A DNA stretch of 21,255 bases from a virus. Location of the stretch: positions 1 to 21,255 of IMG/VR virus record IMGVR_UViG_3300030331_003968. The stretch is one strand, 5' to 3'. Both the position numbers and the translations under genes were made by a program. This document shows, one piece after another, positions 6,559 through 12,875 of the stretch; the first letter of the stretch is position 1, and each line of letters opens with the position of its first letter. Below the pieces are notes generated by a model. It did no database searches. It saw nothing but the letters and a program-made list of their open reading frames with translations, and had not been told where the DNA came from.

Positions 6559-8612
6559 TATTTCGGTCCTATCCCAACCGGTCTGCCTTGTACTGCTTCA
6601 AGCGCTAATTCTTGCTCGTTTAGTTCGAGTTGTGATTTTTTCAATTCTAAATCTTTGTTTTTGAGTGCTAAGTTTATTGCAGCTTCTTCTTGTTTTAGCT
6701 TCAATTCTTGTGCTTTTATCTCGGTTTCAATTTGTAATTCTTGTGCCTGAAGTTGTAGTTTTTGTAATTCAACTTGTGCTTTTTGAGCTTGTACTTTCTC
6801 CTCAACTGTAGGTTGCGGTGGTTGAGGTGGTGGCATCATAGCAGGATTTGATATGAATGTATCAGTATTTTTATAACCAGCTTGTGCTATAAACTCACTA
6901 ACTGCATTGTATATATTCTGTGGTTGCACTAATGTACCCATACCACCTTGTTGCACTAAAGTGCTTATAATTTGCATAATACTAGACATTACTTGCATTT
7001 TGCTTTGTTGTGAGCCACTTCCTACACCTACACTAACTGTGCAGTTTAGTTTTTCTTTCCATCTCGATACATCAATCGGTACAAATTTACCATTGAGATA
7101 AAACATTTTCTCACGATCCTCGTATCTCTGGACAAGCGAGTAGATGTTTCTGAATAAATCTTTTACCCCTGTTTCTGCAAAAATACGAGCAATAAGCTCG
7201 ATTCTTTGTGTTGCTGACTCTGTTGCTGCTGATATCGCCCCAGAGGTTACATGAGATGTCAATACTTCAGGATTCAGTCCTTGTGTCATTTTAGATACAC
7301 CTGACCTTTCTTCCCTAATGCCATCTAAGTATCTAACCATATCGAAAGCATAAGGTTGTATTTGTGGTGTCGGCAAAGCAGTTACAGCATTTGGACTTCT
7401 CATTCTGACAATACCACCCGGTCTTGATGTCAATAAATCATCGAGTTCTACTTGCCCTGCTAAAACCGCATACCTTGCATTGTTGGTTAGATACATATTG
7501 TCTAACAGGTTTCTCATAATCGTTGATTTGATAAGCTGTATATCGCTTACAGTATCAGCAATACTCATGCCATAAAACTTATGTGGTATCGGTATTGGGC
7601 AGATAGCTGAGAAAGGAATCATGTCTATCTCGATATTGTCCAATATATAACTACCACCTTTGGTAATCTTTCTAAGTTCGGCAATCCCATCGCCATCGAA
7701 GTCGAGTCTTATGTAACACTCGTCAATCCAAACCTTTTTGTTCGGTCCTTCACCTTCTGATGGTGGTACTGAATCATCATCGTAGCTAAACCTTGCTAGT
7801 CTTTCCTCGTTCAATTCAGCTTCAGAACTCATGTAGCTTGGTATATCTTCGATTACTTTAGGATCGTAACCTTCCTGTATTAGCTCACTTACAGTCTTTT
7901 TTACTCTATGGCATACAAACTGAGCATCGTGTAAATCAACCGCCCTTCTCGACACCAAAAACTCCTCTGGTGGTACAGCTAAGACTCTTACTTGTCCGCT
8001 TGTTGTAGTTCTTTGTACTTTTACATCGTGGCTTTTGATTTCAGGGCTAATCATTATGCCATTTTCATCTGACTGTGCTTTTTGTATTAGTGTTTCAGTA
8101 TGTTCTAATACTTCAAGATCATCATTGGCGAGTATGGCTTGATACTCGATTTCAGTCAGATTTGTGTAATCTTCTTTGGTAACTTCTGTTTTTTCTTCCC
8201 AATAATGCTTGATTATGCCTGTTTTGCTAATGAGTGCGTCTTTAAAAGCATCATACAGCACCTTAAAGCCATTATTTTGGCGCATAAAGACATAATTGAC
8301 GTAATCGGTGGCTTGTCTAGCCATCTCGACATCTTCTGGTCCTTGTGGCTCAAATTCAGCGATGTTGTTGTGTGTAGTAAATATGCGCATAAGCGAAGGC
8401 ATAATATACTCAATCGTATCTCTAACATCTGTGGTAACAATCTCTGATCTGCCATCAATCTCGTTGCCAAACTTCTCACCAAGATAATATTTCATGGCAT
8501 CTTCTCTTTGATTTGAGAGTTCGCTGTTAGCATATCCTGTAGCTGATTGAATTTCTGTGCCTAAATGCGCAACTAATTCGCTTTCAGTCATTATTCTTGG
8601 TTTTTTTGCCAT
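6558..8612 (-). CDS. Portal protein (SU10-type)
   Basis: 684 aa, the usual size for this portal class. Key phrases are YYLGEKFGNEIDGRSEIVT and DVRDTIEYIMPSLMRIFTTH (about 43-80), the typical N-terminal text of these portals, then the wing region with PPEEFLVSRRAVDLHDAQFV and HRVKKTVSEL (about 215-247). The stem region reads VSDIQLIKSTIMRNLLDNMY near 360, with SRPGGIVRM shortly after. The C-terminal fifth is a long Gln/Glu/Lys-rich coiled coil (about 600-675), which fits the barrel of P22-like portals. Twelve copies form the vertex through which DNA is packaged. Large terminase lies two genes upstream in the same operon, as expected. A second ATG seven codons in (MTESEL) could also start it. 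Confidence 0.9.
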   Translation of the reverse strand: MAKKPRIMTESELVAHLGTEIQSATGYANSELSNQREDAMKYYLGEKFGNEIDGRSEIVTTDVRDTIEYIMPSLMRIFTTHNNIAEFEPQGPEDVEMARQATDYVNYVFMRQNNGFKVLYDAFKDALISKTGIIKHYWEEKTEVTKEDYTNLTEIEYQAILANDDLEVLEHTETLIQKAQSDENGIMISPEIKSHDVKVQRTTTSGQVRVLAVPPEEFLVSRRAVDLHDAQFVCHRVKKTVSELIQEGYDPKVIEDIPSYMSSEAELNEERLARFSYDDDSVPPSEGEGPNKKVWIDECYIRLDFDGDGIAELRKITKGGSYILDNIEIDMIPFSAICPIPIPHKFYGMSIADTVSDIQLIKSTIMRNLLDNMYLTNNARYAVLAGQVELDDLLTSRPGGIVRMRSPNAVTALPTPQIQPYAFDMVRYLDGIREERSGVSKMTQGLNPEVLTSHVTSGAISAATESATQRIELIARIFAETGVKDLFRNIYSLVQRYEDREKMFYLNGKFVPIDVSRWKEKLNCTVSVGVGSGSQQSKMQVMSSIMQIISTLVQQGGMGTLVQPQNIYNAVSEFIAQAGYKNTDTFISNPAMMPPPQPPQPTVEEKVQAQKAQVELQKLQLQAQELQIETEIKAQELKLKQEEAAINLALKNKDLELKKSQLELNEQELALEAVQGRPVGIGPK

Positions 8613-8718
8613 TTTTTGCCTTTTTTGATTGTAATTCTTGTTCTAGCTTGTCAATTCTTTCTTCTAACTCTTTGAGTTTATGTGCAACAAGCGATGGTGA
8701 TGTGATAAGTTCTGCCAT
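8584..8718 (-). CDS. Tiny coiled-coil protein, 44 aa
   Basis: The ATG at 8718 overlaps the stop of the 76-aa gene by one base (TAATG), and the TGA at 8584-8586 lies 29 bases inside the portal gene. The product begins MAELITSPSLVAHKLKELEE and continues RIDKLEQELQ, a short leucine-heptad helix, ending in a Lys/Asn tail. The longer-than-usual overlap means the portal ribosome site (AAGG) is inside this gene, so translation of the two may be coupled. Function unknown. Confidence 0.7.
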   Translation of the reverse strand: MAELITSPSLVAHKLKELEERIDKLEQELQSKKAKNGKKTKNND

Positions 8719-8948
8719 TATTTCTGTAATTTCTTGATTGCATTTTCTGAAAAACCAAATTTCTGTTTCAATATTTGGATTGATTCTCTCTCAGATGGTC
8801 CGCCTAAAAGCGCTTTATTAGGGTTTCTTACTGTATCTTTGAGAATTTTTAATTGGTTTTTGTCAGCAGGATTAAGGTTTTTTGTTGCTCTCTTTCTTAA
8901 TTTTTTAGCTGCTAATCTTGCTGCAAATCCTACTAATGGTCCTGCCAT
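8718..8948 (-). CDS. Small basic hypothetical protein, 76 aa
   Basis: Begins MAGPLVGFAARLAAKKLRKR, an amphipathic, positively charged N-terminal helix. A second half follows with NPADKNQLKILKDTV and ESIQILKQKFGFSENAIKKL. No known family is recognised. AGGAGATAAATATG precedes it; the AGG AGA TAA of that ribosome site is also the end of the upstream gene. The place between large terminase and portal suggests a packaging or head role, not shown directly. Confidence 0.7.
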   Translation of the reverse strand: MAGPLVGFAARLAAKKLRKRATKNLNPADKNQLKILKDTVRNPNKALLGGPSERESIQILKQKFGFSENAIKKLQK

Positions 8949-8950
8949 AT

Positions 8951-9229
8951 TTATCTCCTAAATTTACTTGGTTTGAGCAAATCTTTTCTTCTTTCTGAGT
9001 TCATGCCACGAATCGGTTGTCCACCCATAGTATTCATTGTATTCATCAGCTTTCTCAATTCTTCTTCAGAAATAGCTCCTTTAATGTATTTCATGCTTGG
9101 TGACATATCCATTAAAAATTGTCTTTCGGCATCGGATATAAGACCTTTGAATTTGCTCGGTTCATCTCGCTCCATGCCTTTTTGTTTTTTCATGCGCTTT
9201 ATGCCTTTTTGTTTTTTCATGTCTGCCAT
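8951..9229 (-). CDS. Small hypothetical protein, 92 aa, with duplicated N-terminus
   Basis: The N-terminus contains a nine-residue near-duplicate, MKKQKGIKR then MKKQKGMER, encoded by an exact 21-bp direct repeat. The rest is charged and helical (DAERQFLMDMSPSMKYIKG, then SEEELRKLMNTM). No family is recognised. The start overlaps the ribosome site and TAG stop of large terminase (TAGGAGATAAATATG). It ends RR-stop, whose codons form the next Shine-Dalgarno. Confidence 0.72.
   Translation of the reverse strand: MADMKKQKGIKRMKKQKGMERDEPSKFKGLISDAERQFLMDMSPSMKYIKGAISEEELRKLMNTMNTMGGQPIRGMNSERRKDLLKPSKFRR
9174..9221 (-). repeat. 21-bp tandem duplication in the 92-aa gene
   Basis: atgcctttttgttttttcatg occurs at 9174-9194 and exactly again at 9201-9221. 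The offset of 27 bases preserves the frame. It looks like a recent slippage or unequal-crossing duplication adding nine codons. Confidence 0.85.
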
Positions 9230-9238
9230 ATTTATCTC

Positions 9239-10660
9239 CTAGACTATTGCTACTTTTGGTCCTAAACGACCTTTTTTGTTCCATTTTGATGTTTCTGTGG
9301 TTGAATGTCTTAGACTCATCACTCCATATCTGGTCGCTGACATCAAATCGTCTTTGAGTTTGACAATTTTGCCATCTTTTCGGTGATAGAGTCTGTATTC
9401 ATCAAACCAATCGTATAATGTGTTAAATACTTTGAATCTTCCTTGCTCCATACGAGTAAGCATATCCATAATTCCTGCTTCAACACTATTGCCACCCTTT
9501 TTTTCACCTAATGCTGGGGGATTTTCAAAGTGAAAGGGTAGCATATTTACATTTGCTTGGCGGTATTGTTCCGCCAGAGTAATTCCTGATCCTTTATCAT
9601 GCTGGTAGCCATCGTGAGGAAAAGCTATTGGAATGTAATGACTACCTTGTCTTTCGTTGATGTGTGTTGCATGATAATCCGGTGTCTGTTTAGACATTTT
9701 GTAACAATCATATATATATACAATGTCCTCATCACGATCCCAAGCAACCCAAACTACTGCGGTTGGATGGTCGTAACCAAAATCAAGACCTGCGATTCGT
9801 GCAAAGTGGGTTGGTATTGCGAAAGGTTCACAGGTCAAGCTGTCCTCTGCGACAGGAAATACAAGTCCACTACCAATCATCGGAATACCTTTGGATCGCA
9901 TATCCCTTTCATGTGGTGGCAGAGCAGCTAAAATCTGTTGTTTCATATCCTGAGTTAAATGTTCAGCATCTTCCCAACCAGCAGTTACCAAACCTTGTCC
10001 CGGTCTTAAATCGTTAGTAAAGTTTTGCACAACCTCTGTCATGCCTGATTCTGGGGTAAAAGTTAGGTAAACCGCCCCATTTTTATCTAAAGTCCTCGTT
10101 ATACATTGAGAGTAGATATCCTGTGGTGGTTCTTCATCGAGCCAGATCAAATCTAAACTCTCACCCATAAACTTCTCAGCGCCCATCTCGTATGCTTTGA
10201 AGGCAACCCTCGACCAACCTCCTGATTTATGTTTTACAAGGACTGATGAGTGTGCATTGGGTACACCAGGCTTCCTTGTGGTTTCGCCAATGAGATGTTT
10301 GGGGATCGAACCTTGCCCTTTATCTCTTGGGTTGTCAGGTTGCCCAAATAATTCTTTTTGACAGATATCTCTAGTGGTTTCATTACTCGCACCACATACC
10401 CATGCCCTAATAGGTTTATCGTATTTTCTTCCTTCCCACCAATCCGGGTATTCACCGGTTAAATGAATAGCAATCTCCATAGCCCCCACATAAGACTTCC
10501 CAACCCTATTCGCTGCCATCAATAGTCTTTGATTAGCTTCCGAGCCTAAATCGTGGAAGTTCTTTTGAAATTTATAGGGTTTGTAATATTTGAGCTTGTT
10601 TTCTTCTTTTCGTTTATTAAGAGTGTTTAGAATCTCTTGAATTCTGTGGTTGTTTTGCAT
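9239..10660 (-). CDS. terL: Terminase large subunit (ATPase-nuclease packaging motor)
   Basis: 473 aa. The ATPase half has a Walker A of the terminase kind, MAANRVGKSYVG (K55, S56), and Walker B LIWLDEEPP (about 171-179, acidic pair DE). A coupling-type TFTPE follows near 200. The nuclease half starts GLDFGYDHPTAVVW (D293), with IAFPHDGY (D350) and a late KDDLMSATRYG, giving the RNase H-like acid set. The protein cuts concatemeric DNA and drives it into the prohead through the portal. The start overlaps the upstream unknown gene by 44 bases. The stop is part of the next gene's ribosome site. The partner small subunit is not adjacent but about 10 kb away at the right end. Confidence 0.95.
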   Translation of the reverse strand: MQNNHRIQEILNTLNKRKEENKLKYYKPYKFQKNFHDLGSEANQRLLMAANRVGKSYVGAMEIAIHLTGEYPDWWEGRKYDKPIRAWVCGASNETTRDICQKELFGQPDNPRDKGQGSIPKHLIGETTRKPGVPNAHSSVLVKHKSGGWSRVAFKAYEMGAEKFMGESLDLIWLDEEPPQDIYSQCITRTLDKNGAVYLTFTPESGMTEVVQNFTNDLRPGQGLVTAGWEDAEHLTQDMKQQILAALPPHERDMRSKGIPMIGSGLVFPVAEDSLTCEPFAIPTHFARIAGLDFGYDHPTAVVWVAWDRDEDIVYIYDCYKMSKQTPDYHATHINERQGSHYIPIAFPHDGYQHDKGSGITLAEQYRQANVNMLPFHFENPPALGEKKGGNSVEAGIMDMLTRMEQGRFKVFNTLYDWFDEYRLYHRKDGKIVKLKDDLMSATRYGVMSLRHSTTETSKWNKKGRLGPKVAIV

Positions 10661-11063
10661 TTCTTAAATTTTCGTTATATTGCTCTCCTCTACCATTTAA
10701 TGCTTCATAGTTACCAGCATCTATCATTCCAGCAGGAGAGGTGTGAAAAAATTTGAAAGTAACAACATCTTTTAAAATATCATCTATATGCCCAAAGATT
10801 TGGTCTCGTGAGTCTTTATTAAAAATCTCAAAATCATTTCTATCATCAAAGAATTGTTCATTTTCCATCTTTTTGATGGTTTTATATACATCTAAAAAAC
10901 TTTCTTTTTTTTCTGTAGCATCTAATATCAAACTAAAAATTCTTTCTCTGTATTCTTCCCAATGGTCGGTGCAACCCATTTGGTCTACAAATGTTGGTGA
11001 ATGTTCCCAAATTCTAGCAAAAATATAACCTCTTATCATTGATATTTTTTCTTCTAGCGTCAT
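10617..11063 (-). CDS. Unknown 148-aa protein, first gene of the late operon
   Basis: An acidic-to-neutral helical protein, MTLEEKISMIRGYIFARIWE, with WEEYRERIFSLILDATEKKE (about 35-54) and a Gln/Asn/Arg-rich C-terminus (NAKQPQNSRDSKHS). No family is recognised and no catalytic motif is visible. AGGA lies seven bases before the ATG, and a good promoter lies about 55 bases further upstream. It occupies the position normally held by the small terminase gene, but it lacks the HTH-like start seen in small terminases, and a better small-terminase candidate exists at 20686-21183. A packaging helper is possible. Confidence 0.75.
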   Translation of the reverse strand: MTLEEKISMIRGYIFARIWEHSPTFVDQMGCTDHWEEYRERIFSLILDATEKKESFLDVYKTIKKMENEQFFDDRNDFEIFNKDSRDQIFGHIDDILKDVVTFKFFHTSPAGMIDAGNYEALNGRGEQYNENLRNAKQPQNSRDSKHS

Positions 11064-11117
11064 TTCGTTTTCCTATCGTTATTCTTCATAAAAAAGGCAT
11101 AGTTGTCCTTAGTTTCG

Positions 11118-11146
11118 ATTATAGTTTTTTTAATTATTGTTTGCAA
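11118..11146 (-). promoter_or_regulatory. Strong sigma-70-type promoter for the late operon
   Basis: Read on the minus strand: TTGCAA at 11146-11141, a 17-base spacer and a perfect TATAAT at 11123-11118. It faces the 148-aa/large-terminase/portal operon, whose first ATG is at 11063. A TTAAGGTA copy (11173-11180) lies about 27 bases upstream of the -35 box and could be a control site. Confidence 0.7.
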
Positions 11147-11172
11147 TAGCCCACATATAAATTGGTTTAGTG

Positions 11173-11180
11173 TTAAGGTA
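11173..11180 (+). promoter_or_regulatory. TTAAGGTA element, single copy near late promoter
   Basis: TTAAGGTA followed by AAA, like the other second-class copies. It lies between the late promoter and the tandem array and is in the same orientation as all other copies. A binding site for a phage regulator acting on the leftward promoter is plausible. Confidence 0.45.
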
Positions 11181-11201
11181 AAAGCAATATTTCCGATGAG
11201 A

Positions 11202-11223
11202 ATAGGAATAAGACTATTCCTAT
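11202..11223. other. Perfect 9-bp hairpin
   Basis: ATAGGAATA (11202-11210) pairs with TATTCCTAT (11215-11223) across an AGAC tetraloop. There is no T run on either side, so it does not look like an intrinsic terminator. It may be an RNA structure or protein-binding palindrome. Confidence 0.5.
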
Positions 11224-11338
11224 ATTTATATCTGACTCAGGGGTTGCCTACCTGACCTACTCATGCTCTGGTTCTACGATCTGGTTTGCTAGTACCAAAC
11301 ATAGTCCTTGCTCAACCCTAGTTTACCATATTGTGTCA

Positions 11339-11395
11339 TTAAGGTAAAGAAATATAATTGCAATTAAGGTAAATATTTATCTTGTAGTTAAGGTA
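11339..11395 (+). repeat. Tandem array of three TTAAGGTA elements
   Basis: Copies at 11339-11346, 11364-11371 and 11388-11395, spaced 25 and 24 bases. The first two are followed by AA or AAA; the third is embedded in TCTTGTAGTTAAGGTA and forms the start of a promoter spacer. The spacing of just over two helical turns places repeats on nearly the same DNA face, as expected for a cooperatively bound operator. Confidence 0.7.
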
Positions 11396-11410
11396 TTGAT
11401 GTGCTACAAT
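11382..11410 (+). promoter_or_regulatory. Plus-strand promoter P1 with TTAAGGTA in the spacer
   Basis: TTGTAG (11382-11387), a 17-base spacer beginning TTAAGGTA, then TACAAT (11405-11410). No gene begins in the next 460 bases, so its transcript would start with a long leader or be a small RNA. Confidence 0.55.
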
Positions 11411-11435
11411 TAGGTGAGGGAGAAATTATATTTGG

Positions 11436-11462
11436 TCTAGCGCTAGATTAGATGAGATCTAA
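11436..11462. other. Two abutting palindromes
   Basis: TCTAGCGCTAGA (11436-11447) is a perfect 12-bp palindrome. It is followed directly by TTAGAT-GAG-ATCTAA (11448-11462), a perfect inverted repeat with a 3-base centre. They lie about 25 bases downstream of the P1 -10 box, where an operator or the 5' structure of a transcript would be. Confidence 0.55.
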
Positions 11463-11770
11463 AGATATTCCGGGCTTACCAGATTAATGATCCCAGATTG
11501 TTAAAAATTTCTAGCAGCAAAAGAGTGTGTGTCAATTATAGTCTTTTTACCTAAACGACATAAGATATTATCAATAACTTGGCTAAAGAAGAACGAATCA
11601 TAATGCCTTTTAAAATCTAGTTACTCTAATCTAGTATCTCTTATATCTCTATGAGTAGAATATCAATGAATTAGCCCCTTTTTGGCGATTCTGATAGCTA
11701 TTACCGGGCATTATTTTTTATTGGACATGACAAACCATGAGCTATTGTGATCTGGGTAATTATTTTGTTA

Positions 11771-11801
11771 TTAAGGTAAAATATATCTTGTAGTTAAGGT
11801 A
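11771..11801 (+). repeat. Pair of TTAAGGTA elements
   Basis: Copies at 11771-11778 (followed by AAA) and 11794-11801 (inside TCTTGTAGTTAAGGTA), 23 bases apart. This repeats the arrangement upstream of P1: a TTAAGGTAAA copy about two turns ahead of the promoter-linked copy. Confidence 0.7.
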
Positions 11802-11815
11802 TAATATAGTATAAT
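11788..11815 (+). promoter_or_regulatory. Plus-strand promoter P2 for the 11879 operon
   Basis: TTGTAG (11788-11793), a 16-base spacer starting TTAAGGTA, and a perfect TATAAT (11810-11815). Transcription would start about 55 bases before the ATG at 11879. A small hairpin (GGAAG 11841-11845 with CTTCC 11852-11856) lies in the leader. Confidence 0.68.
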
Positions 11816-11878
11816 AGATACATAAGGAAATGATTAATTAGGAAGTAGGATCTTCCGGGAAAAACAAAGGAGTAAATT

Positions 11879-12058
11879 ATGAAAAAAAACAAATACGAAA
11901 AATTAGTCGACACAATAATTGGTGGTGACTTCATAGACGTAGACACATTAATTGAATTAATGATTATGAGTGATTGGTCTGCTGATGATGTAGCTAACGA
12001 ACTTGGCGAAGATTTCAGAGATCAATATAATGCTTGTAGAGTAATGCGTGTAAAGTGA
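11879..12058 (+). CDS. Small acidic protein, 59 aa
   Basis: ATG at 11879 with AAAGGAG at good spacing; TGA ends at 12058. The product begins MKKNKYEKLVDTIIGGDFID and continues VDTLIELMIMSDWSADDVAN, then ELGEDFRDQYNACRVMRVK. It is helical and acidic and could contain a small three-helix or HTH-like fold (TLIELMIMSDWSADDVANELG), but the match is weak. It is the first gene after promoter P2, so it is probably made early and in quantity. A regulator or host-interaction protein is possible; nothing direct shows this. Confidence 0.75.
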   Translation: MKKNKYEKLVDTIIGGDFIDVDTLIELMIMSDWSADDVANELGEDFRDQYNACRVMRVK

Positions 12059-12090
12059 GGTTAAATATAAAAAACTTAGGAGAAAATAAT

Positions 12091-12615
12091 ATGTTTGACA
12101 AAAAAGTAGAGAAATTTAAAAGAGCAAAAAAAATATACGTTGGTTCTTTTGTTAAAGACCAATATCAAAAAATTCATGCAAAAATGAAAAGATATAATGT
12201 GTATGGTTATCAAAAATGCAGAGGTGGTATCGAACTTTGGATTAAGGTAAAGTATCGTAAACTTACTGCAAAAAAAGGTAAGGAGCAAATATCTTTAAAG
12301 TTTGCTGACCAATCACTTTGTGATATTGACAAAAATTATGTAATTAGTGTCATGGCAAATAGATATAAAAGACACATTCAAGACCTTATAGACAATCATC
12401 AGAATTTTATTGATTCTGAGAGTGAAAGGATTGAAAAATGCAAACAAGACACCATACAAAGAAAGAAAGTTGTTGATGAGTATGAGAAGATATTGAAACA
12501 ATGTGATATTAATGCAGAAAATTATCATTGGAAAGTCGATAATGACCTTAACATAACTAATCGACCTTTACTTATTCAAGACCAAATCGAACAAGAAGAA
12601 CAACTGTACTTGTAG
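12091..12615 (+). CDS. Unknown 174-aa lysine-rich protein
   Basis: The start chosen is ATG 12091 (MFDKKVEKFKRAKKIYVGSF), preceded by AGGAG at 9-base spacing. A GTG at 12055 would extend it by 12 codons but would put the ribosome site inside the gene. The protein is basic in the first half (KMKRYNVYGYQKC, then YRKLTAKKGKEQ) and a charged coiled-coil-like helix in the second (about 90-150), with an acidic end (IEQEEQLYL). No known family. It lies in the P2 operon after the 59-aa gene and is followed by a strong terminator, so the operon has just these two genes. Confidence 0.78.
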   Translation: MFDKKVEKFKRAKKIYVGSFVKDQYQKIHAKMKRYNVYGYQKCRGGIELWIKVKYRKLTAKKGKEQISLKFADQSLCDIDKNYVISVMANRYKRHIQDLIDNHQNFIDSESERIEKCKQDTIQRKKVVDEYEKILKQCDINAENYHWKVDNDLNITNRPLLIQDQIEQEEQLYL

Positions 12616-12631
12616 TATTTTGTCTGATTAC

Positions 12632-12667
12632 ATAGCCCATATATTAACTTATATGGGCTATTTTTTT
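12632..12667 (+). terminator. Rho-independent terminator of the P2 operon
   Basis: ATAGCCCATAT (12632-12642) pairs perfectly with ATATGGGCTAT (12651-12661) over an 8-base loop, followed by a run of seven T on the plus strand. It begins 17 bases after the stop at 12615. The convergent minus-strand gene ends at 12666, right at the T run; no T run lies on the minus side, so termination looks one-way. Confidence 0.92.
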
Positions 12668-12875
12668 ACCATGAATAAATGACACCACTCGCCAATATTA
12701 TCGTGCCAACTGCATTAATCAATATGATTGAATAGTCTTTCCAAAGCACACCAACCCATAACCACCCTAATACACCTATAAGTTGAATATATAAGTTCAA
12801 TGGGTAGATATTGAGTGCAGTTAGGCACAATCCACTTGATAAGATGATTGAGCTAGTCCACTTTAGTATATTCAT
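12666..12875 (-). CDS. Small membrane protein, 69 aa (DUF6552-like)
   Basis: Three hydrophobic stretches are visible: about 6-24 (WTSSIILSSGLCLTALNIY), 28-45 (LYIQLIGVLGWLWVGVLW) and 48-69 (YSIILINAVGTIILASGVIY). The pattern NILKWTS...YPLN...LGWLWV...W+...NA resembles the small marine-phage membrane family I recall as DUF6552; this is not verified. It likely sits in the inner membrane; a role in lysis or superinfection exclusion would be guesswork. It overlaps the methyltransferase gene by 23 bases and closes the minus-strand operon. Confidence 0.72.
   Translation of the reverse strand: MNILKWTSSIILSSGLCLTALNIYPLNLYIQLIGVLGWLWVGVLWKDYSIILINAVGTIILASGVIYSW

Larger units (their letters stand above)
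11064..11878. other. 815-bp gene-free control region
   Basis: No ATG-started frame of plausible length with a ribosome site was found on either strand. The region holds the late promoter at its left end, six TTAAGGTA elements, two plus-strand promoters, a perfect 9-bp hairpin near 11202, a pair of adjacent palindromes near 11436, and a relatively G+C-rich block (11235-11330). It separates leftward late genes from the rightward 11879 operon and probably integrates their control; an origin or small RNA could also lie here. Confidence 0.7.

Noticed and set aside
10617-11063. 148-aa gene as small terminase because of its position
   Set aside because: No HTH-type N-terminus; the protein at 20686-21183 matches the family pattern much better.
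11240-11320. tRNA-like layout: 7-bp acceptor-type stem and 5-bp stem with 7-base loop
   Set aside because: Arm spacing is wrong on both strands and no T-loop (TTCRA) lies next to the acceptor's 3' side; no D-arm is recognisable.
12242-12249. TTAAGGTA inside the 174-aa gene
   Set aside because: Lies mid-gene without -35 or -10 partners; most likely chance, so not listed as a control site.
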